Assembly: GCA_020860365.1 (NCBI GenBank)
Contig: JAJBUL010000152.1
Span: 1-39,932 of the forward strand
DNA length: 39,932 nt
Source: Clostridiales bacterium
Lineage (GTDB): Bacteria; Bacillota; Clostridia; Lachnospirales; Lachnospiraceae
Direction of reading: 5' to 3'
Under the pieces are notes generated by a model, which ran no database searches, was not told the DNA's origin, and was given only the letters and a program-made list of their open reading frames with translations. This document shows positions 1 through 7,997 of the stretch, piece by piece. The stretch's first letter is position 1, and each line of letters starts with the position of its first letter. Both the position numbers and the translations under genes were made by a program.

Positions 1-800
1 GTATTGTAGCTTCCCCGATTCTGATTTGCAAGTTTGTCGCGGTTCTCATCCAAAATAATTTTTCGCACCGTGCGCCCGATATCAATCAATACCGGTTCAC
101 TCGCCTGCCATACCGCGTTCCCCAGATGAGCCAGAAGGCCGATGTCCCGGTATTTTACAATCTCTTTGAAATCATCCGCATCTAGGAAATTTGCCGGGTC
201 GAGGCCGCACCGTTTGGAAACCGTATACAAAACACTCATTGCCATCAGATACCGAAATTCTTTTCTGACAACAGATGAATCATCGCCCAAGGCGGCGGTT
301 CCCGGTTCCACGAGCAAACCGTCAATTGCATCGTCCAGGTAGCTTTCTGTCTGAACCTTTGCCACTCCCAAAAGAGCCGTCTGCAGGTTTTCAGAGTAAT
401 TCTCCTCGATCCCATACGCCTGTAGCAGATGATCCCTGAGTGCATCCCGATGCTCCGGATACAACTGCCAGAGGACCGGATGCCTGCCATCCCTCGATGG
501 AATGGTATCAGACACGTCAAATACATAACGCAGCCTTGGCCGCGATCCAGTCTGTTTGTCTATCAGCGCAATTCCCTTTGACCCCCGCCTGATCCAGCAG
601 TTCATTTTCTTATTCCAGACATCAAAGTCCGCACAGGCCGTCGCGTCCGGGCGCTGCGCATGGATCAGCAGGCTATCCTCGAATGAATAGCGGTAAAGGC
701 GAGACGCGGTGTCCAGATAATCCATCCAGGATGCCGGAGACCCTGTTATCTCCGCCGCATGATCCTCTGCCAGCTTTATAACCTCATTTATTTTTGCCAC
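1..800 (-). CDS. N-terminus of large ArdC-like/helicase-type ICE protein (partial, runs off left edge)
   Basis: The reading frame is open from a GTG at 800 to the window edge (266 codons). It begins MAKINEVIKLAEDHAAEI and continues with a segment containing YSFEDSLLIHAQRP and WIRRGSKGIALID. This is the ssDNA-binding, ArdC/antirestriction-like N-terminal part that I know from the very large SNF2-helicase/methylase proteins of Lachnospiraceae ICEs. Those proteins are thought to protect or process transferred DNA in the recipient. The start is set by an AAGGGGGAG ribosome site 6 nt upstream. The stop of the preceding gene lies 13 nt away, so it is the last visible gene of the mobC-relaxase operon. 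The downstream helicase and methylase domains are not visible, so that part of the call is inference. Confidence 0.72.
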   Translation of the reverse strand, partial: MAKINEVIKLAEDHAAEITGSPASWMDYLDTASRLYRYSFEDSLLIHAQRPDATACADFDVWNKKMNCWIRRGSKGIALIDKQTGSRPRLRYVFDVSDTIPSRDGRHPVLWQLYPEHRDALRDHLLQAYGIEENYSENLQTALLGVAKVQTESYLDDAIDGLLVEPGTAALGDDSSVVRKEFRYLMAMSVLYTVSKRCGLDPANFLDADDFKEIVKYRDIGLLAHLGNAVWQASEPVLIDIGRTVRKIILDENRDKLANQNRGSYN

Positions 801-813
801 ACGATTCTCCCCC

Positions 814-1140
814 TTACAATGCCCTGCCAGCTTTTCTCTGCCTGGTTTCTTCTTCCTCTATCTGGGGCCGCGTATCTTCCTGTTTGATCGGTTCCGATTC
901 TTCAACGGTCTGCTCCGGCGTTTCATCCTCCCGCTTCTGGACAATATCTATATCCGTTCTTCCATTCTCTGTCAGGAACTCACTATAGTGTTCCTCCAGT
1001 TCTGGATTTTCAGCAAGGTATTGATGGAATGCCAGGTTCATGGATTCATAGCTCCGCAGAAGATTCTGTATCGCTTCCTTCAGACTTTCAAGCTCCTTCG
1101 CCAGATCTTCCTGCCGAAGTAATTTCACTGGTACTTCCAT
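814..1140 (-). CDS. Small acidic hypothetical ICE protein
   Basis: A 108-residue protein starting MEVPVKLLRQEDLAKELES. The first half is predicted helical (LESLKEAIQNLLRSYESMN). The second half is very acidic and low in complexity, rich in Glu, Thr and Pro. I do not recognise the family. An in-frame ATG lies at 1146 and a more distant start at 1173. The ATG at 1140 is preferred because the AAGGGGG ribosome site is 9 nt upstream. It overlaps the end of the preceding coiled-coil gene by about 50 nt, so translation is probably coupled. Its place between the relaxase operon and the large ArdC-like protein suggests an accessory DNA-processing role, which is inference only. Confidence 0.6.
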   Translation of the reverse strand: MEVPVKLLRQEDLAKELESLKEAIQNLLRSYESMNLAFHQYLAENPELEEHYSEFLTENGRTDIDIVQKREDETPEQTVEESEPIKQEDTRPQIEEEETRQRKAGRAL

Positions 1141-2368
1141 GTCCATCTGCCCCCTTTCCAAGGATAATTCCATCTTCCGGTCTCAAAAAATAATTCGCCA
1201 GCATCTGCATATTCCGCGGCGGCAGCTTCGGATTGCAGATTTGTTCCAGTTCTTTCAGCGGAAGCCCCGCTTTTACCGCCTGATAGATAATCTCAAACTG
1301 TTCATCCGAGTAAGCCGTATTTGTAATCAGGGCGATAATAAAATCATTCCGTTTTTTATTTCTTTTGTCTTTCTGCGGAAGGGAAAGAAACCGTTTCCTG
1401 CAGAAATCCTGACTCTGCGCTTTTGCCAAATCCGTTCTACAAGCAGCCGTTATCGCATCACTCTGATTCTGTGATTCCCCCGCTTTTTTCGCGATCTCTG
1501 TCATCGTCTCTAACTGAGCCTTTATTTTTTCATTCTCGTGAATCAGGAGATTCTTTTCCGCCAGCCACTCACTGTTCTTCTTCTGCTCCGCTTCCAGTTG
1601 GCCGCGCAGCTTCTCCATCTCTTTTTGTGCAGACTCATATTTCTCTGAATATTGGCCTGCAGCATTCTCCAGACGGTCCTTCTCCTTATCCATATTCGAC
1701 TGCAGAAGTTCTTTTTCTGTATGGAATGTTGTCTTCTGCGACTGCAGCTTTTCTTCATAAAGCTTCCTGTCTGCTTCCCGGAGCTGTTCGAAGGTTTCGC
1801 GTTCCCTCCGAATCCTCTCATCCGCATATGCTTTGCTGTTTTCATACGCCGTTTTCAAAAATGCCATCTGCGTATCATACCGTTCCCGTGTAGTTCTCAT
1901 TTCCCCGGTAAGTTTATCAATGCTGTCGAACATCTGAAATTTCTCACGCGCTGCCTGGTCATAAAGCGCCTCCGTCGCTTCTTTCAGCGTGAATTTCTTC
2001 CGATAATATTCCATCGCGAAATCCTCGCCCGCCACAAGTGCCAGACAGCGCATCACATCTACACTGACAAGGCTCATATCTACACCGCGGCAGAAGATCG
2101 CTTCGATAAACTCTTTACTGAATCCTTCCCGACACATCAGGTACAGCTGCTCTACGTGATGGGAATAAGAAACATCAGAAGAAAGATACGCCGCATAGGG
2201 TAAAAACTCCCGTTTTCTCTCCTCTGCGGCCTGAGCAGATGCCTCCCGCCCTTCCAGGTCACAGCCAAATATCACCCTCTTTTCTTCTGGCGATTGAGCC
2301 GGCTTCGGCTTAACCGTTCCGGATGCTGCCGCCGGCTGTCCACTCTTTCCCGCTATATTTTCTTCCAT
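1088..2368 (-). CDS. Coiled-coil hypothetical protein downstream of relaxase
   Basis: A 426-residue soluble protein. Residues about 1-30 are low complexity. Residues 50-140 form a helical domain (YSHHVEQLYLMCREGFSKEF). Residues about 145-310 are a long Glu/Lys/Gln-rich coiled coil. The C-terminus holds a second helical repeat of the form YSDEQFEIIYQAVKAGLPLK, which resembles the first. I cannot name a family. The ATG at 2368 follows GAAAGGAATC and lies inside the last 59 nt of the relaxase gene, so it is translationally coupled to it. Position and coiled coil suggest a structural partner of the relaxosome, but nothing in the sequence proves this. Confidence 0.75.
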   Translation of the reverse strand: MEENIAGKSGQPAAASGTVKPKPAQSPEEKRVIFGCDLEGREASAQAAEERKREFLPYAAYLSSDVSYSHHVEQLYLMCREGFSKEFIEAIFCRGVDMSLVSVDVMRCLALVAGEDFAMEYYRKKFTLKEATEALYDQAAREKFQMFDSIDKLTGEMRTTRERYDTQMAFLKTAYENSKAYADERIRRERETFEQLREADRKLYEEKLQSQKTTFHTEKELLQSNMDKEKDRLENAAGQYSEKYESAQKEMEKLRGQLEAEQKKNSEWLAEKNLLIHENEKIKAQLETMTEIAKKAGESQNQSDAITAACRTDLAKAQSQDFCRKRFLSLPQKDKRNKKRNDFIIALITNTAYSDEQFEIIYQAVKAGLPLKELEQICNPKLPPRNMQMLANYFLRPEDGIILGKGADGHGSTSEITSAGRSGEGA

Positions 2369-4214
2369 TTCGTGATTCCTTTCTTTTCCGTTTTGTTTTG
2401 TCTTCGTAATGAATCTTCAAATCTCTTCCTTCCATTGTCCCGGACAGAATTCCCTTCGCATCTGTTATTTCATATGCCTGCTCATCACGAAGCCGCACAG
2501 TCAGCATCTCCTCATTTTCTGAGAGATACCCGTCTGATTTCGGGATACGGACAAACACCTGCTGATAAGGTATCCGGGTGAGATACCCTTCTCCCGCATC
2601 CATATTTACGAATAGCTTTTTGTTAATCGTAACAATCGTGCGACTCGCAACATCCGCATCCTTATCCATGTTTTCTGTTTCTGAAAAAAAGCGTGAAGCA
2701 CGGGATTGCTCCCGTTTTCCTTCACGCTCTGGCTTTTCATGATTTTGCGAACCAACCGTTCTCGCAGATTTCTCCGGTTCCGCCGTTTTTTTCTTAACTT
2801 CGATCTCCCGGATGGGAGGCTCCATCTGATAGTGCAGCCGAAAAATATCATCGACGATTTTTTCTTCTTTTTTGATATCCCGGATGGCACAGCGGCATTT
2901 ATCCATTTCTCCCTTCGTCTCACGCCACATCGAAACTGCTTCCTCATACGGACAAACAGATTCAGCCATTTTCGTCAGTTCTTTTATCTTCTGTTCCTCT
3001 TCAGGAGATCGCTCCTCTGGATTTTTTCTCTTTAGCCTCTCGCACCGGGCTACAGAATAAAAAGGCTGCTTTTTATAATATTTCGTCTGACTGGCTGAAA
3101 GCTCGCGGGAAAGTGCATCCCGCTCCTTTTGCAATTCCGCTTTCCGTTTTTCTAAATCCGCTTCATCGCCAATATCATAGTCAATCATATAGCGGATGGC
3201 ATCTGACAATTTTCGGATTTCCAGGATATCCTGCTTATTCCGCTGCCGCTGTTCTTTTGTCATACGATCCGGTTTCCGGATAAAGTAGGTATTGTTCCAT
3301 CTCTTCCAGAATTTTTTCTGAAACGGAGTCATCTTCCACCCCGGACTGCGAACAAGTTTTGCGTAAATCACCTCCCGCATCTCCTGCCTGTCCCCGTAAG
3401 TCTTGTATCGATATTCGATTTTTGGCTTTTGAACTTTATCCGCAATCCTCTGGATAATTTCTTCTTTTGCGTATCCGTTCCCCAGTCGCCCCGTGCGAAA
3501 AGCCCGCCCCGCTCCGGCCGGAAGCAAAGACAAAAACTTTCCATCACGGGTCACCGTATATCCATCCTCCCGCAGATAGATAAGAAATTCCTCGTAGTTA
3601 TCCGAATGTTCGATTGCCTCATCAATGTCATCCCGGATGATATCCGTCCAGCTGTAATACTCACCTTTTTCCATCCGTTTTGATTTTTTCCACTCCCCGT
3701 AATTTTTCCCGCGCCGCTCCTCATCATAATCCAGTGTCGGCAGATGATATTTTACACAGATTCTATCCGTGATCGGTTGAATGCGTTTCTCCCAATCCCC
3801 CTTGGGGGAATGAAATTTCAGGCCATCGGTTTTTGATACGGAATCAAACGTGATATGTACGTGCATATGCGCCCGGTCATTGTGGACTGCAAAAACATAA
3901 TAATAATTCTCTCCCAGAAGTTCCCCGCAGAATTCTTCCGCGATCTGAAAGGCTGTCGCTTCATCAACGCCACAGTCCGGTGGAAAAGAAAGCATATAGT
4001 GGAATGCCTGGCTCCCGTCTTCCTTACACCAGAATTTCTTATTTTCCACCATCGTCCGGTAAATCACATCCGGCATCCTGCCCGCGTTTCCCCCAATCCA
4101 GAGACCGTTTCCCGTTTTTTCATCCCGGCAAATGTAAAAAATATTCTTTTTCAGGTGTGAGGCCCTGTTACTCCCCTTTGTCTCCTTGATGCGAAGGAGC
4201 CGTGTCACCGCCAT
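2310..4214 (-). CDS. MOBP-type relaxase (mobilisation nuclease, VirD2-like)
   Basis: A 634-residue protein with the relaxase/mobilisation nuclease domain at the N-terminus. Visible motifs are the N-terminal tyrosine region (FYICRDEKT, Tyr27 the likely nucleophile), FHYMLSF at 71-77, and the metal-binding three-histidine motif HNDRAHMHVHITFDS (His111, 116, 118, 120). By family knowledge it nicks one strand at oriT and stays bound to the 5' end for transfer. Residues from about 330 onward are charged and coiled coil, probably for contacts with MobC or the coupling protein. The gene starts 2 nt after the mobC stop and overlaps the next gene, giving a tight mobilisation operon. The exact MOBP subfamily is not determined. 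Confidence 0.9.
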   Translation of the reverse strand: MAVTRLLRIKETKGSNRASHLKKNIFYICRDEKTGNGLWIGGNAGRMPDVIYRTMVENKKFWCKEDGSQAFHYMLSFPPDCGVDEATAFQIAEEFCGELLGENYYYVFAVHNDRAHMHVHITFDSVSKTDGLKFHSPKGDWEKRIQPITDRICVKYHLPTLDYDEERRGKNYGEWKKSKRMEKGEYYSWTDIIRDDIDEAIEHSDNYEEFLIYLREDGYTVTRDGKFLSLLPAGAGRAFRTGRLGNGYAKEEIIQRIADKVQKPKIEYRYKTYGDRQEMREVIYAKLVRSPGWKMTPFQKKFWKRWNNTYFIRKPDRMTKEQRQRNKQDILEIRKLSDAIRYMIDYDIGDEADLEKRKAELQKERDALSRELSASQTKYYKKQPFYSVARCERLKRKNPEERSPEEEQKIKELTKMAESVCPYEEAVSMWRETKGEMDKCRCAIRDIKKEEKIVDDIFRLHYQMEPPIREIEVKKKTAEPEKSARTVGSQNHEKPEREGKREQSRASRFFSETENMDKDADVASRTIVTINKKLFVNMDAGEGYLTRIPYQQVFVRIPKSDGYLSENEEMLTVRLRDEQAYEITDAKGILSGTMEGRDLKIHYEDKTKRKRKESRNGRKYSGKEWTAGGSIRNG

Positions 4215-4216
4215 CT

Positions 4217-4693
4217 CTATCCACCCTTTCCGTCAGAAGAATCCGTACTTTTTTCATAATCCTCACCCACCATCCATTCTTCCGAATCTGAATCACTATC
4301 GGAATTCTGCTCTTCTCCTTCATACCCATTCCCCGGCTGATATGTGAGTCCTGCCAGATAAAATCTGTTTTCATTCTGTTCCTTTAACTGCCGGATCAGC
4401 TCATAATATTTCTCATCCAGTTTTTCGAGGTACTCCACCAGTTTCTGGTAATCATAGCTGCTGATGAATTTCTTCGAATTGCAGCTCCGCACAACCTGGT
4501 TGATGTTATTTCCGATTTTTAAATCATAATGCTTCAGCTCCTGCAGCAGCAGATTCGTCTCCTGCGGAAGCATAAAAACCTTGCGTCTGATGTACTCCGA
4601 CTCAGACAACCGATTTTTTTCGGCCTGCCTGGAAAGCTCCGCAGCTTCCTCGTCTGTGCAGCGAAACGCTTTCCAGACTGTTTTGTTCGCCAT
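4217..4693 (-). CDS. mobC: MobC-like relaxosome accessory protein
   Basis: A 158-residue protein. The start MANKTVWKAFRCTDEEA at 4693 is chosen over an upstream ATG at 4762 because GGGGGCAGGAG directly precedes it. The N-terminal 50 residues look like a ribbon-helix-helix DNA-binding unit (ESEYIRRKVF). Next comes the diagnostic MobC motif IGNNINQVVRSCNSKKF, then a coiled coil. The tail is acidic and Ser-rich (DSDSDSEEW). MobC proteins bind oriT and help the relaxase open the nic region. The gene lies between the putative oriT and the relaxase, the expected order. The acidic tail is longer than usual for the family. Confidence 0.87.
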   Translation of the reverse strand: MANKTVWKAFRCTDEEAAELSRQAEKNRLSESEYIRRKVFMLPQETNLLLQELKHYDLKIGNNINQVVRSCNSKKFISSYDYQKLVEYLEKLDEKYYELIRQLKEQNENRFYLAGLTYQPGNGYEGEEQNSDSDSDSEEWMVGEDYEKSTDSSDGKGG

Positions 4694-5168
4694 AAGCTCC
4701 TGCCCCCTTTTTGTGCTTTTTTTCATTTTCCATTTCCGCCCGCTTCGCGGGGGCAGCTTCAAAAATTCAGATTTTGGGATTGCCCTAAAATGGCTTGTGA
4801 CATTTTTGTAACAACTTTTCTGTTCATTTTCGAATGTAACAATTCTGTAATAATTTTCAGGCTGCCACCCTCAATTAAAGAGCTGCAGGAGTCTACATTT
4901 CCAAAGGAAATGGCAAGATACGCCTGTTGTTTCACTTCTGTTTCACTTTCGTTTCACAACGGCCTCTTGTCAAGGGAAACTCTTCCGCTTCGCTTCATTT
5001 CTACGCTTCGCTCCGGTCCGCGCTAAACGGACGTCCACTGGACGTCCAGCGCCCCCTGAGACCCCTGGTAACGCCGTCCGAAAGACGGCAAAGTAAAAAA
5101 TCAAAATAAGTCCTGAGTCACATACAAAAATCCCGGTCCCCCGTTAACCACAAAGAACAACTGATTTC
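4694..5168. other. Intergenic region with probable oriT (core about 5015-5095)
   Basis: This stretch has no credible gene. It holds a perfect 9-1-9 inverted repeat (GGACGTCCA at 5029-5037, TGGACGTCC at 5039-5047). Next come the G/C-rich strand CGCCCCCTGAGACCCCTGG and a second inverted repeat (GCCGTC at 5073-5078, GACGGC at 5084-5089). Inverted repeats beside a short conserved-looking segment, immediately upstream of mobC and a MOBP relaxase, are what an oriT looks like. The nic site cannot be fixed by eye. TGTAACAA-like repeats (4808-4855) and the GTTTCAC array lie between this core and mobC. Confidence 0.55.
4929..4957. repeat. Three 11-bp-spaced GTTTCAC motifs upstream of mobC
   Basis: GTTTCAC begins at 4929, 4940 and 4951, exactly 11 bp apart, so all copies face the same side of the helix. 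The core matches the seven-copy 10-bp array upstream of the adhesin gene (26076-26141) and has the same orientation relative to the minus-strand genes it precedes. A shared DNA-binding regulator or relaxosome protein is the simplest reading. Confidence 0.6.
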
Positions 5169-5540
5169 TCAGTTACCTCCCGTCTGGTTAGTGAATCCAG
5201 ATTTTTTCTGATCCGCAAAGAGCAAAGCATCAAGGTCATCCAATGTAAGCGGTTGAATTTTCTCATCCAATATTTTGAGTGATAGTGTGAGCACAATCAC
5301 CTCTTCCTCACCAATCCGCAAAAACCTCACCCAGCTTCGAATCTCATTTACCTGTCTCTTGATCTGTTTTTGCTTTTTTCTTCCGCAAAATATCCTGCCA
5401 GCTTCAAACCGGTTTCCCGGAATCTTCTCGCCAAGCAGTTTTTCTAAAGATAGAACGATCTGCAGGCATTGCACATTTTCAGGAAAATCTCTGTTTCCTG
5501 CCTGAACCCCTTTCCCAGAAGCAGTGATTATCTTTTCCAT
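5169..5540 (-). CDS. Hypothetical protein, 123 residues
   Basis: The start MEKIITASGKGVQAGNRDF at 5540 is preferred over the longer frame to 5648. A GGGGAAGG ribosome site precedes it, and the longer frame would read through the terminator at 5598-5623. The protein is mixed alpha/beta with a basic middle (KKQKQIKRQVNEIRSW) followed by a hydrophobic strand (EEEVIVLTLSLKIL). There is no signal peptide or membrane segment, and I do not recognise the family. It sits between the Rpn nuclease terminator and the oriT region, so it may be transcribed separately from the transfer genes. Confidence 0.6.
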   Translation of the reverse strand: MEKIITASGKGVQAGNRDFPENVQCLQIVLSLEKLLGEKIPGNRFEAGRIFCGRKKQKQIKRQVNEIRSWVRFLRIGEEEVIVLTLSLKILDEKIQPLTLDDLDALLFADQKKSGFTNQTGGN

Positions 5541-5591
5541 TGATATACCTTCCCCAAAAATCTTGCAAATCTCTTTTTTTAAAAATAGGCA

Positions 5592-5623
5592 ACAAAAAAC
5601 CGCCCTGCAAAAACAAGACGGTT
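5592..5623 (-). terminator. Intrinsic terminator after the Rpn nuclease gene
   Basis: On the minus strand AACCGTCTTG pairs with CAGGGCGGTT across a 6-nt TTTTTG loop (10 pairs, two of them G-U), followed immediately by a T run. It lies 38 nt after the stop of the Rpn gene. Confidence 0.8.
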
Positions 5624-5660
5624 CTTGTAAAACTATTGATTTCATCAAATGACTGTCAGG

Positions 5661-6611
5661 CTATTTTTCAGCCTGCACCACACGTACTTCTTCTTCCGAA
5701 CGGCCAAGCAGGTCAGCGATTTCATGCGTCTTATACCCAAGAGCTGTCCACTTATGAATCAGTTCTCTGTCGCGCTGCATGATTCCTTGTCCAATCCCCA
5801 GCTTTTCACCCTTCTCAATTGATTTCTGCTCAAACTGCTCCAACACAGAACACATGGTCAGTTCCCTCCTTCCTTTGCCTTTCTGCATAAGAAATGCTGA
5901 ATCCGTAATTTTTCCAATCACTGCTATTAATTCAGGTTGAAGTTTTTTATCCTTGTAGCGCTCCTTAACCGTCTCAACATCTCCCTTGAAAAATTCTCTG
6001 GAAATATCAAATACCGTTTTGACATCTTCATTATTGAAAATATATTTGTCGCTGTCACGAACCTGAACCAAATTCATCTTGTAATCTGAAAAAAGATTCG
6101 CCATCGGTTCCGGCATATCAACAATCATATCTCTTAGGCAGAGCGGACCGTCCCATTCCTTTTCCCCATAATACACTGTAATTGAAAAAATCGGGTGAAG
6201 CCTGTCTTCCTTACGCATTTTCGAAAGAAACTCATCTTCTGTTTTCTGTTCTGAATCCTCTTTGCGCTGTCTGGTAATCTCATTGTATTCTTTCAGATAT
6301 CCCAGACCGTCATACAAGAGAGTCCGAAGTGGGGAGGCATAATGTACTCGCTGCTGGTTCTCGATTCCCCAAATTACAAAATCTGCACCATATGCCGTCT
6401 TCTTAACCACATCCCTTGCCCGCACAAGTGATTCCTGATACTTTTTCAGCTGAATAACACCTGACACATCCGTATCTGCTTCTTCCAACGCATCCGGTTT
6501 CAAAATCTCCTGTCCATCAAATAAGACTGCATTGAAAAGGTCCGCAAACCGACCATTGTCGCGCCAGAAGTCTTTCAGCCTTACATCTGCCTTCGTGTTG
6601 TCTCTTCTCAT
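5661..6611 (-). CDS. Rpn family PD-(D/E)XK recombination-promoting nuclease/putative transposase
   Basis: A 316-residue protein of the Rpn/YhgA-like family, which in E. coli are DNA endonucleases that promote recA-independent recombination. The PD-(D/E)XK core is visible near residues 67-100: GADFVIWGIENQQRVHYAS, with Asp77 and the E-x-Q pair Glu84/Gln86, followed by a conserved-looking PLRTLLYDGLGYLKEY. The C-terminus carries a helix-turn-helix-like KTHEIADLLGRSEEEV. The start ATG follows AGGAGA. The gene has its own promoter (6645-6672) and terminator (5592-5623), so it is a self-contained insertion between the transfer operon and the mobilisation region. Such genes often occur in many copies per Clostridia genome. 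Confidence 0.85.
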   Translation of the reverse strand: MRRDNTKADVRLKDFWRDNGRFADLFNAVLFDGQEILKPDALEEADTDVSGVIQLKKYQESLVRARDVVKKTAYGADFVIWGIENQQRVHYASPLRTLLYDGLGYLKEYNEITRQRKEDSEQKTEDEFLSKMRKEDRLHPIFSITVYYGEKEWDGPLCLRDMIVDMPEPMANLFSDYKMNLVQVRDSDKYIFNNEDVKTVFDISREFFKGDVETVKERYKDKKLQPELIAVIGKITDSAFLMQKGKGRRELTMCSVLEQFEQKSIEKGEKLGIGQGIMQRDRELIHKWTALGYKTHEIADLLGRSEEEVRVVQAEK

Positions 6612-6644
6612 AAAGCTTTTCTCCTGATTTCCTGTGACACTATC

Positions 6645-6672
6645 ATTATATCAGATTTTCACCGGACTGCAA
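6645..6672 (-). promoter_or_regulatory. Sigma-70-type promoter of the Rpn nuclease gene
   Basis: On the minus strand TTGCAG (6667-6672), a 16-nt spacer and a consensus TATAAT (6645-6650), 33 nt upstream of the start codon. Confidence 0.7.
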
Positions 6673-6689
6673 TCACAAGATTCTATTTT

Positions 6690-7985
6690 CTACTGGTACG
6701 AATAGGAATTGTCGTCCCGGCTGTAAATTCCAGTCAGGCTGCTGCCATCCGACAACGTGAATGTAATCGTCGCTGTCCGAGCGTCCGCATCGATCTCATA
6801 CGAATTAACTGCCGCGGCAGTCACATCACTGTAGCCATTCCGGTACAGATAATCATAGAGTGTGTATTGCAGTTCATAACGGTTTGAAAGATAATTCAGC
6901 AATGTTGTCGGAATCCCTGTCACGGAAAGTGTCGTAGCATCGTACTTTCGTCCCGTTTCACTGGAGTTCTGCCCACTCTGAATCTCAATCGTTTCCTGCG
7001 CCCGCTCATTTGCTTCATTCTCAGTCTGCCTCTCCGATTCTTCCACAAGTTCAGATTCTTCCGCAGCATCCGATGTCTCTTCAAGTAGTAAAATGTACAG
7101 CCCTGGATAATCGGGATACATGATAATGATAATCCTGCTTTCTGAATTATCCAACCTCGCGCTGTATGCAACTGCTCCATCCGAAGAGCAGGAAAGCTCA
7201 TTTTCAAATATCACCTCTGTCACCCCGGTCAGTCCATTGTCTGTCAAAAACGCTGACAGAGCAGTGAGGAAATCCGATTCGCGGTAGCCGGATTTTTCTT
7301 TTTGTTCTTCTGTCAGACCGGAAACCTTTATAGATGACAGAACAGTATTTTCCGCTTCTCCGAAAATAGTCTTCTGCCACTCCATGGTTCCACTTGCGTT
7401 TTCCGTCTCAGATGCTATGCCATCCTGATTGTCTGTTCCTCCCTGATTTTCTTCAGTTGCTGCATCCTCTGTTCCTGCCGTAGATATACCCACCTCATCC
7501 CTTTCGCTCGTGCCAGTCACCTGAACAGTTTGAGCTGTCATGGCAGTTTCGAACTCTGATTCGGTTGTTACAGTTTCTGTCTCCTGTGGCAAGCTCGTTC
7601 CCGCGTTCTTTGAGCCATTATTGAGAAGATACACTACTGCAAAAATCATCAAGAGCAACCATGTCAGCCATTGTCGCCACTGGCATAAATGATTTCCGTT
7701 CTTCTGGCCGGCACTATTGTCTCCGATTATTGGTTCATTTTTTTCGATCACTGATTCCTCAAATGCAGCAAATTCCACCTTCAGATCGTCCTGTTCATCT
7801 TCCTCTACAGCATCTTTTTCTGGCGCAATTTCATCTGAGTCATTCGTTACTTCTTTTTCTGGAAAGGTCTCCGTCAGAATCTCATTGTCGGTTTCTGTCT
7901 GTTTGTCATTTACCGTTTCCACCTGAACCTCCAGATGTTCTTCGGTCAGCTGCTTTCTGCCACCTGCCTTTTTTCTCTTACTCAT
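6690..7985 (-). CDS. Membrane-anchored protein of the transfer operon, paralogue 3
   Basis: A 431-residue protein. A cytoplasmic, acidic N-terminus (1-105) is followed by one membrane segment at about 107-122 (WLTWLLLMIFAVVYLL). A long Thr/Glu-rich linker follows, then two small alpha/beta domains at about 215-305 and 365-431. The second ends with the pattern YDYLYRNGYSDVTAAAVNSY and ITFTLSDGSSLTGIY. The same domain type ends the two upstream genes, so the three are paralogues. The gene begins 12 nt after the preceding stop behind GGGAGG. Since Tn916-type systems place a VirB8-like protein (TcpC) just after the NlpC/P60 gene, a VirB8-like scaffold role is possible, but no similarity to VirB8 is proven. 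Confidence 0.72.
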   Translation of the reverse strand: MSKRKKAGGRKQLTEEHLEVQVETVNDKQTETDNEILTETFPEKEVTNDSDEIAPEKDAVEEDEQDDLKVEFAAFEESVIEKNEPIIGDNSAGQKNGNHLCQWRQWLTWLLLMIFAVVYLLNNGSKNAGTSLPQETETVTTESEFETAMTAQTVQVTGTSERDEVGISTAGTEDAATEENQGGTDNQDGIASETENASGTMEWQKTIFGEAENTVLSSIKVSGLTEEQKEKSGYRESDFLTALSAFLTDNGLTGVTEVIFENELSCSSDGAVAYSARLDNSESRIIIIMYPDYPGLYILLLEETSDAAEESELVEESERQTENEANERAQETIEIQSGQNSSETGRKYDATTLSVTGIPTTLLNYLSNRYELQYTLYDYLYRNGYSDVTAAAVNSYEIDADARTATITFTLSDGSSLTGIYSRDDNSYSYQ

Positions 7986-7997
7986 ATTGACCTCCCA

